DNA of 11,859 nt. It comes from Lachnoclostridium sp. UBA6475 (GTDB lineage: Bacteria; Bacillota; Clostridia; Lachnospirales; Lachnospiraceae). A model generated the notes under the pieces. The model made no database searches. It had not been told where the DNA came from and was given only the letters and a program-made list of their open reading frames with translations. The translations under genes and the position numbers were made by a program. The stretch is taken from NCBI GenBank assembly GCA_002435545.1, contig DJNB01000031.1, positions 1,150 to 13,008 on the forward strand. The letters run 5' to 3'. Below are positions 6,462 through 11,859 of the stretch, piece after piece (within the stretch, counting starts at the first letter, position 1; every line of letters begins with the position of its first letter).

Positions 6462-6490
6462 TTGACAAGTAAAAAGCAGGATGATATACT
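6462..6490 (+). promoter_or_regulatory. SigA-type promoter for the membrane protein-lipoprotein operon
   Basis: TTGACA (6462-6467), exactly 17 bases, then TATACT (6485-6490): a near-consensus vegetative promoter. It lies about 50 bases before the GTG at 6541. It immediately follows the transposase remnant, so the insertion-sequence debris may have supplied or replaced the upstream region of the operon. Confidence 0.8.
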
Positions 6491-6540
6491 TGATTTTAGA
6501 AGTGAAGTGACCTGACTTAGAAGAGGAGGAAAGAGTCAAA

Positions 6541-7131
6541 GTGTTATGGTTTCGGTATGATACAAAAGCGAATGTGTCATGTGTGGTATTGTTTGCTGCA
6601 GCATGGATCAATTTGCTGATTCAATTTGCGTGGCTTATAAATTATAGGAATAATATCAGTGAGTTTTTTCAATATCCTGAATTTCATTATGGACAGGTGG
6701 CATGCTGCAATAGTATGATTGTGATGCTTATCAGTCTTTTACTTATCATAGGGGCGGATCATTATTCTAAAATTACAAATTGGGTGATCCCTGTGATCGC
6801 TTTTTTTCAGATGGCACAAATTCTGCTTGAGTTTTTGGTGTTATATGATGTGAAATTTTTGTGGTATGCAGTGTTACAGCCCGTACCGTTTCTCGTGACA
6901 GGGCTGTTGATTCTAAAAAACAAAATTTCCCTGAAAGCTGCATTGGGTATGTGTATACTGGATTACATTTTATTTTTGGGAAAAGAATTCCTCTATTGGA
7001 AAGAATCCGGGATATGTTTCTGGGTTGTATATGATGTATGGCAGTTAAATATTTCAAGGATATTGTTGTGTGTTATGTTTTGTTCTGTCCTTTCGGTAAG
7101 AGCATTTTTATCTGGCAGTTCAAACAAATGA
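6541..7131 (+). CDS. Six-helix integral membrane protein of unknown function (196 aa)
   Basis: The GTG start follows AGGAGG (6524-6529) with a rather long 11-base spacer. About six hydrophobic segments are visible, near residues 12-33, 55-75, 80-101, 104-125, 130-148 and 168-190, joined by short loops, so the protein is almost entirely membrane-embedded. No transporter, protease or kinase motif was seen. Aromatic content (Trp, Phe, Tyr) is high. Its stop is 20 bases before the first large lipoprotein gene, and a strong promoter precedes it, so it leads a probable three-gene operon. It could be a membrane partner, sensor or anchor for the lipoproteins; that is inferred from position only. Confidence 0.7.
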   Translation: MLWFRYDTKANVSCVVLFAAAWINLLIQFAWLINYRNNISEFFQYPEFHYGQVACCNSMIVMLISLLLIIGADHYSKITNWVIPVIAFFQMAQILLEFLVLYDVKFLWYAVLQPVPFLVTGLLILKNKISLKAALGMCILDYILFLGKEFLYWKESGICFWVVYDVWQLNISRILLCVMFCSVLSVRAFLSGSSNK

Positions 7132-7151
7132 GGAGAAAAGAGGAGCACAAA

Positions 7152-9245
7152 ATGAGAAAAAAATGGATCGCAGTTTTCATGACACTCTGTCTGCTTTTAA
7201 CAGGCTGTCAGGGAAACGTAAATAAGACAGAACAAAAAGAGGCTAGACAGGAAAAGGCAGAAAAAACAAAGGCGGAAATAGAATGTGAGTATACGTGGGC
7301 GACCCGTCATTGTACCTACCGTATTGAGACGAGTCCGTTGGTTTATATGCCGGAAAACAGCGACGATGAGTACGAGTTTTTTTCGCAGGAGTGTCTTGTA
7401 CAGAGTGATTATCAGGGGAAAGAGATTCAGAGAATTCCAGCAGAGCAGATGGGGCTGACAGATGGGGTAGATATTACTTTTTTACATGTATCCGAAAAGG
7501 AAGTGTTGGTTTGCTGGAATACTTACGCAGGTGATGAATCGAAGGCGCATATATATTCGGTGCCAATTATTTGGAAGGATGGCGGCGAGGAAATTGCTGT
7601 GGAGAAAAAGCAATTACTATTCGAAGCGGATTCAGAGTTTACGCCGGAGTATGTCGCAGATACGAAGGATTGTATTTTGCTTAACTTTGATAATAAGCTG
7701 GCAGAATATGATCGCAAAAATAACAAATTAACACACATAAAATATGAGAATAAACCTTTGAAATACAGTCATATTTTATATGAAAATAATAAGGATTCTT
7801 TTGTGTTTTTTGCTGTGAAGGGGAGAAAAAGTGCGGCGTATCATTACAGCTGTGAGACAAAGAAAGTGCGGGAAATTATAAAAGATGAGAGAAGTATGCT
7901 GTATCAGGGCGGGGAAGATAAACTGTTTTATACGGCTGTCAAAGAGGAAAATGGCAGTTTATGTTATGACATTTATCAATATGATTGTAAAACGGGAGAA
8001 AAGTCTGTCTTTTTGACGGAAGAGCAGATTCAAAATGTTCTTACCGAAAAACCGGAGAAGGGAATGGATCTGATCCGGGAAATGGCATTTGAAAATGGAA
8101 AATTGAAATTGGAAATAAATGTAAAAGGGAAAGGCGTTCTTTTAAGCTGTGATACGCAGACCGGAGAACCGGTGCAGGAGGGAGAAGGAAAATTACAGAA
8201 AACGCAGGAATATGTGCTGGAAAAACCGCTGACAAATGCCGATAAAAAATATACCAATGCAAACGACCATAATGTATTTATTCAAACAACAGAAAATGAT
8301 ACGAATTATTCTTTAGATGAGTATACGTTGGATGGAAAGTTCGTGCGTCATATTTTTACCAATAATTTCTATTGTACGAAACCGTGGATGTTGTATTATG
8401 CGAATAATCGGGAATTAATTTTTGGTGATGGGGAACAGGCATATACCGTTCCGCTGGTGTTGAAAGATGGCAATTCTTTTCCGCAGCCGGAAAAGACAGA
8501 GAAAATATGTGATGCGAATATTTCAGTGTATGACAGCAATCTGTATGCGGATGAAAATTATCTTGTGTACAATACGGTTTCGGATTGTTACGGTGTATAC
8601 GATCGCAAAAAGAAAGAGTTTGTAAAGAAAAAAGGAATTCCGGAACGAAATGTGTATTTACTCAGTCGTGTGGGGAACTGCTTTGTATTTGACAGCACGA
8701 TTGACGGAAAAGAAGGAGAATTCTTGTATGATCGGAGTGGAGATGTCCGGATCTGCATTGCAAATTGGGTAGGGGATATTGCGGTTAAGATTGGAGATGA
8801 AAAGAGAAATCAGGTGATTTATACTACGGATACAGGGATTTGGACCTATGATCTGAAACAGAATAAAAAGGATCGTCTGGCGAAATGGAACAAACACGAC
8901 AGCATTTCTGAAATGTTTATTTGGAAGGATCAGCTGTTTATGCTCACAAGTGGCAATCAGAGCCTGTATTCCTGTTCGCTCAATGAGAAAGGCAAACTTC
9001 ATTATGAAGAGGAGTTTACAAAAGCAGTAAAAAAATATGAACAGGAGAGTCAGCTGGAAATAGATATTGAAACAGTTAGATTGGTAGAAGACAAAATGGG
9101 AATTTATGCGGGCTTATGGAGTGCTGAGGGAGAGGAAATAGAGGAAGATACGTACTTTTGTTATGATCTTGTCACCAAGCAGTTGAAAAAAGAAGAAAAA
9201 AATGATCCGGAGATGTTTTATCGTTATATAAAAAATATTAAATGA
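7152..9245 (+). CDS. Large lipoprotein, propeller-like, first tandem paralogue (697 aa)
   Basis: ATG 7152 is chosen over an upstream in-frame start at 7038, which would overlap the membrane gene. AGAGGAG (7139-7145) lies 6 bases away and gives a clean signal peptide (MRKKWIAVFMTLCLLLTGC, lipobox LTGC, Cys19). A short charged linker follows, then a conserved CEYTWATRHCTYR with Cys45 and Cys54. The rest is built from repeating units of a hydrophobic strand, D-x-L-F-like turn and YDxxxxK-type strand, such as EYDRKNNKLTHIKYENKPL, DKLFYTAVKEENGSLCYDIY and TYDLKQNKKDRLAKWNKHD. This is the look of a beta-propeller with seven or eight blades. No catalytic motif was found. It was duplicated to give the gene at 9281. 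Outer-face ligand binding or sensing is plausible, not shown. Confidence 0.8.
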   Translation: MRKKWIAVFMTLCLLLTGCQGNVNKTEQKEARQEKAEKTKAEIECEYTWATRHCTYRIETSPLVYMPENSDDEYEFFSQECLVQSDYQGKEIQRIPAEQMGLTDGVDITFLHVSEKEVLVCWNTYAGDESKAHIYSVPIIWKDGGEEIAVEKKQLLFEADSEFTPEYVADTKDCILLNFDNKLAEYDRKNNKLTHIKYENKPLKYSHILYENNKDSFVFFAVKGRKSAAYHYSCETKKVREIIKDERSMLYQGGEDKLFYTAVKEENGSLCYDIYQYDCKTGEKSVFLTEEQIQNVLTEKPEKGMDLIREMAFENGKLKLEINVKGKGVLLSCDTQTGEPVQEGEGKLQKTQEYVLEKPLTNADKKYTNANDHNVFIQTTENDTNYSLDEYTLDGKFVRHIFTNNFYCTKPWMLYYANNRELIFGDGEQAYTVPLVLKDGNSFPQPEKTEKICDANISVYDSNLYADENYLVYNTVSDCYGVYDRKKKEFVKKKGIPERNVYLLSRVGNCFVFDSTIDGKEGEFLYDRSGDVRICIANWVGDIAVKIGDEKRNQVIYTTDTGIWTYDLKQNKKDRLAKWNKHDSISEMFIWKDQLFMLTSGNQSLYSCSLNEKGKLHYEEEFTKAVKKYEQESQLEIDIETVRLVEDKMGIYAGLWSAEGEEIEEDTYFCYDLVTKQLKKEEKNDPEMFYRYIKNIK
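7167..7242 (+). repeat. Near-identical 5' segment shared by the two tandem lipoprotein genes
   Basis: These 76 bases, coding for most of the signal peptide and the first mature residues, match 9296-9371 with one mismatch (CTG against CTT, silent). The ribosome-site region just upstream is also shared (AAAAGAGGA then CAAAATG). Similarity is lower over most of the two genes. This shows direct duplication including the ribosome site, with the 5' end either conserved or homogenised by gene conversion. Confidence 0.8.
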
Positions 9246-9280
9246 TTAAAATGTAAAAAAATGGAAAAGAGGAACGCAAA

Positions 9281-11422
9281 ATGAAAAAGAAATCCATCGC
9301 AGTTTTCATGACACTCTGTCTTCTTTTAACAGGCTGTCAGGGAAACGTAAATAAGACAGAACAAAAAGAGGAGAAGCAGGAAACAACAGATGCTGCGAAA
9401 GCGGAAATAGAATGTGAGTATACGTGGGCGACCAGTCATTGTACCTACCGGACAGAGGAAGTGGAATTGCCGGACGGCGGTGATGGAGAAGACGAAGATG
9501 ATATATGGCAGGAATGTCTTGTACAGAGTGACTATGAGGGGAATGTGATTCAGAAAATTCCAGCGGGGAGATTGGGATTAAGAGATACACAGGGGATTTA
9601 TTTTATGCACGTATCTGAAAATGAAGTATTGATTTCCAGTACGTCGGACTCCAGTGATCTGGTAAAGGTATATTCTGTGCCGGTTATCCGGAAGGGGGAC
9701 AGAGAGGAAATTGCCATAGAGAAAATTCAACAGCTGTTTGTAGAATTTGCGGATTTCCAGATGGATTGTAAGTATATTACGGATACCAAGGAGTATATAT
9801 TATTTAATTGGGAAGGCGAGATGGCAGAGTATGATCGCAAAAAGAATAAATTTACAAGGATCAAATACAAAAATAAGCCATTGGAAGTTGGTAGTATCCT
9901 ATATGAAAATAACAAAGATTTTGTTGTGCTTTATGGTTGTCCCGGGGATGAAACGGCGGTATATTATTATAACTTTGTAACCAAGGAAATGCAGGAAATT
10001 ACAAAAGATGAGAGAAGTATATACCAGGGTGGGGATGATAAATTGTTTTATACGGCTGTAAAAGGGGAAAAAAGCGGCTTATGTTATGATGTCTATCAAT
10101 TTGATTGTAAAAGTGGAGAAAAGTCCGTTCTTGTGACGGAAGAGCAGATTCGGAATGCACTTTCCGAAAAACCGGAGGAGGGAATGGATCTGATCCGGGA
10201 AATAGGATATGAAGATGGAACATTGAAATTGGCAATCAATGTAAAAGGAAAATGCGTTCTTTTAACCTGTGATACAAAAAACGGAAAACTGGTGCAGGAG
10301 GGAGAAGGGAAATTGCAGAAGACGCAGGAATATCTGCAGGAAAAACCACTGACAAATGCCGATAAAAAATATGCAAATGCAAATGATTATAATGTATTTG
10401 TTCAAAGACTGGAAAACGATATGAATTATGTGTTGGATGAGTATACGTTAGACGGAACGTTTGTGCGTCATATTTTTACCAATAATTTTCATTGCACGAA
10501 TCAAACATGGAAACTGATGTATGCAAACAATCAGGAATTGATATTTTATGTCGAAGATTATGATCTGGGGAATTATTTATATACGGTTCCGCTGGTGATG
10601 GCAGATGGCAGTTCTTTTCCGCAGATCGAAAAGGCAAAGAAACTATATAAATGTAATGAAGAACTTGAAGAGGCCCGTCAAGGGGATATGTATGCAGACA
10701 GCGATTATATTGTCTACCAGGATGGTGTGTATCAGATCCATGTATATGACCGGAAAAAGAAAAAGTTTGTAAAGATAAAAGGCATTCCGGAAACCAATAT
10801 GTATTTAAGTGGTCTTGTGGGGAAATATTTTATTTTTAGCAGCAAGCCTTATAAGGAAAAAGGAAAAGAAAAGTATGCGTTTTCCTATTATAAGATCGGT
10901 TCGGATCAGATACATATTATGGATCCGGCGTGCTATACATCGGCGGCTGCCATTGGCGATGAAAAGAGAAAACAGGTGATTTATGCGCTGCGCACGGGGA
11001 TTTGGGTCTATGATCTGAAACAGGATAAAAAGAAACGCTTGGTCAAATGGAACAAAAAGGATTATGTTTCTGAAATGTGTATCCGGAAAGACCGGTTGTT
11101 CGTGGTTACAGGGCGAAAGGATGAAGTATATTCTTATTCCCTGACGGGGGAAGAAAAAAAGCTCCACTATGAGAAAGATTTCACAGAGACATTGAAGAAA
11201 TTTGAACAGCAGAATGATCTGGAAATGGTGATTGATTCTGTCGACGTGGTAAATAATAAAATCTGCATCCGTTCCTGGCAAGATGACGAGTATCTCATAT
11301 ATCTTTGCTATGACCCTGCCACGAAACAACTGAAAAAAGTAAGAAAAAGCGATCCGGAGATGTTATATTTTCTGTTATGCTGGGATGGGTCTTCGGTAGA
11401 CGAGTGGGATCGTGATGAATAG
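9281..11422 (+). CDS. Large lipoprotein, propeller-like, second tandem paralogue (713 aa)
   Basis: ATG 9281 has AGAGGA (9268-9273) with a 7-base spacer, 35 bases after the first paralogue. The signal peptide MKKKSIAVFMTLCLLLTGC and lipobox Cys19 are almost the same as in the first copy, as is the CEYTWATSHCTYR block with Cys45 and Cys54 at identical positions. Co-linear blocks continue to the end, including DKLFYTAVKGEKSGLCYDVY, EYTLDGTFVRHIFTNNF and YDLKQDKKKRLVKWNKKD. The acidic stretch after the Cys pair (near residues 60-75) and the region around residue 440-480 differ most. It is longer at the C-terminus (CWDGSSVDEWDRDE). It probably has the same fold and a related but diverged ligand. 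Co-transcription with 6541 and 7152 is likely. Confidence 0.8.
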   Translation: MKKKSIAVFMTLCLLLTGCQGNVNKTEQKEEKQETTDAAKAEIECEYTWATSHCTYRTEEVELPDGGDGEDEDDIWQECLVQSDYEGNVIQKIPAGRLGLRDTQGIYFMHVSENEVLISSTSDSSDLVKVYSVPVIRKGDREEIAIEKIQQLFVEFADFQMDCKYITDTKEYILFNWEGEMAEYDRKKNKFTRIKYKNKPLEVGSILYENNKDFVVLYGCPGDETAVYYYNFVTKEMQEITKDERSIYQGGDDKLFYTAVKGEKSGLCYDVYQFDCKSGEKSVLVTEEQIRNALSEKPEEGMDLIREIGYEDGTLKLAINVKGKCVLLTCDTKNGKLVQEGEGKLQKTQEYLQEKPLTNADKKYANANDYNVFVQRLENDMNYVLDEYTLDGTFVRHIFTNNFHCTNQTWKLMYANNQELIFYVEDYDLGNYLYTVPLVMADGSSFPQIEKAKKLYKCNEELEEARQGDMYADSDYIVYQDGVYQIHVYDRKKKKFVKIKGIPETNMYLSGLVGKYFIFSSKPYKEKGKEKYAFSYYKIGSDQIHIMDPACYTSAAAIGDEKRKQVIYALRTGIWVYDLKQDKKKRLVKWNKKDYVSEMCIRKDRLFVVTGRKDEVYSYSLTGEEKKLHYEKDFTETLKKFEQQNDLEMVIDSVDVVNNKICIRSWQDDEYLIYLCYDPATKQLKKVRKSDPEMLYFLLCWDGSSVDEWDRDE

Positions 11423-11456
11423 AAAAATCTTAATTAATGCAAAGGAATGGTAAAAT

Positions 11457-11859
11457 ATGGAAATCAGGGTGCTTCGCTATTTTCTTGTGACGGCACGGGA
11501 ACAAAATATTACGAAGGCAGCGGAACTTCTTCATATCACGCAGCCAACTTTGTCGAGACAGCTGGCGGCGCTGGAAGAAGAACTCGGTACGTCCCTTTTT
11601 ATCCGTGGAAATAAAAAGATCACTCTTACGGAAAAGGGAATCCTGCTAAAGCGGCGGGCGATGGAGATTTTGGAACTGGAAGAAAAGACATTGGAAGAAA
11701 TCCTCGATAAAGAGCATCTTGTGGAGGGAAGTGTCACGATCGGCTGCGGGGAATACGGGGCGACGGAGACGCTGGCAAAAATCTGTGAAAAATACCGGGA
11801 AAAGTATCCGAAAGTGCAGATCCGCCTTCATACCGCGACGGCAGATGTGGTTCATGACC
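11457..11859 (+). CDS. LysR-family transcriptional regulator, cut by the window end
   Basis: ATG 11457 follows AAAGGA (11441-11446, 10-base spacer). About 134 residues are present. Residues 1-62 form the LysR winged helix-turn-helix: MEIRVLRYFLVTAREQNITK, then AAELLHITQPTLSRQLAAL and EEELGTSLFIR, all at the usual family positions. A linker helix follows, and from near residue 90 the effector domain starts with EGSVTIGCGEYGATE. The family is normally about 300 residues, so the C-terminal half lies outside. LysR proteins bind DNA as tetramers and respond to a small effector; the effector here is unknown. It looks more GC-rich than everything to its left, which suggests the edge of the accessory region. 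It lies 34 bases after the lipoprotein gene with no clear terminator, but its target is more likely to be downstream or divergent. Confidence 0.92.
   Translation, partial: MEIRVLRYFLVTAREQNITKAAELLHITQPTLSRQLAALEEELGTSLFIRGNKKITLTEKGILLKRRAMEILELEEKTLEEILDKEHLVEGSVTIGCGEYGATETLAKICEKYREKYPKVQIRLHTATADVVHD

Noticed and set aside
7038..7151. Upstream start for the first large lipoprotein
   Set aside because: It would overlap the membrane-protein gene by about 90 bases and place a non-signal sequence before the lipobox; ATG 7152 has a proper ribosome site.
1..11859. CRISPR array, tRNA or rRNA genes, toxin-antitoxin pair, retron or phage genes
   Set aside because: I looked for regularly spaced repeats, cloverleaf ends, reverse transcriptase motifs and small paired genes and found none that can be supported.

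Overview
The window looks like a low-GC Firmicutes chromosome, most likely Lachnospiraceae. This is inferred from strong AGGAGG-type ribosome sites, AT-rich genes, Gram-positive lipobox signal peptides, and the style of the response-regulator and LysR starts. No marker gene fixes the species. All convincing genes are on the + strand.

Layout. The left edge (1-260) holds the start of a response regulator that loses its family sequence after about 27 residues. From 273 to 6247 there are six unrelated exported proteins: a lipoprotein (441-1589), a small secreted Ig-like protein (1987-2400), a membrane-anchored protein whose start is out of frame across an A7 tract (2480-3165), a secreted RCC1-like propeller (3278-4501), and two more lipoproteins (4551-5393, 5633-6247). 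A short ISLre2-like transposase tail (6278-6370) follows. After a near-consensus promoter (6462-6490) comes a compact probable operon: a six-helix membrane protein (6541-7131) and two tandem paralogous lipoproteins of about 700 residues (7152-9245, 9281-11422). A LysR-family regulator (11457 to the window end) looks more GC-rich and closes the window.

The most unusual content is a two-copy element just upstream of the first two exported genes (about 261-436 and 1831-1980). Each copy has its own ribosome site and a short ORF beginning (L/V)KNNAD..IFHT.IC.E. Each can fold into four successive hairpins, and the last hairpin encloses the Shine-Dalgarno of the downstream gene. The loop of hairpin 2 is complementary to the loop region of hairpin 4 in both copies, with different sequence in each (GAGAACGTC/GACGTTCTC and GAAGCGC/GCGCTTC). 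This compensatory change suggests a conserved kissing-loop RNA. In the second copy the short ORF runs through the whole structure and its TGA overlaps the ATG of the next gene, which suggests translational coupling. I do not recognise this as a named RNA family and could not search for it.

The exported genes appear to form a surface-protein island assembled among debris (truncated regulator, transposase tail, gene-poor gaps). No enzyme pathway, phage, CRISPR array or toxin-antitoxin module is evident. The best-supported joint unit is the 6541-11422 operon. Its role is unknown, but a membrane protein with two propeller-like lipoproteins fits a sensing or cell-envelope function.
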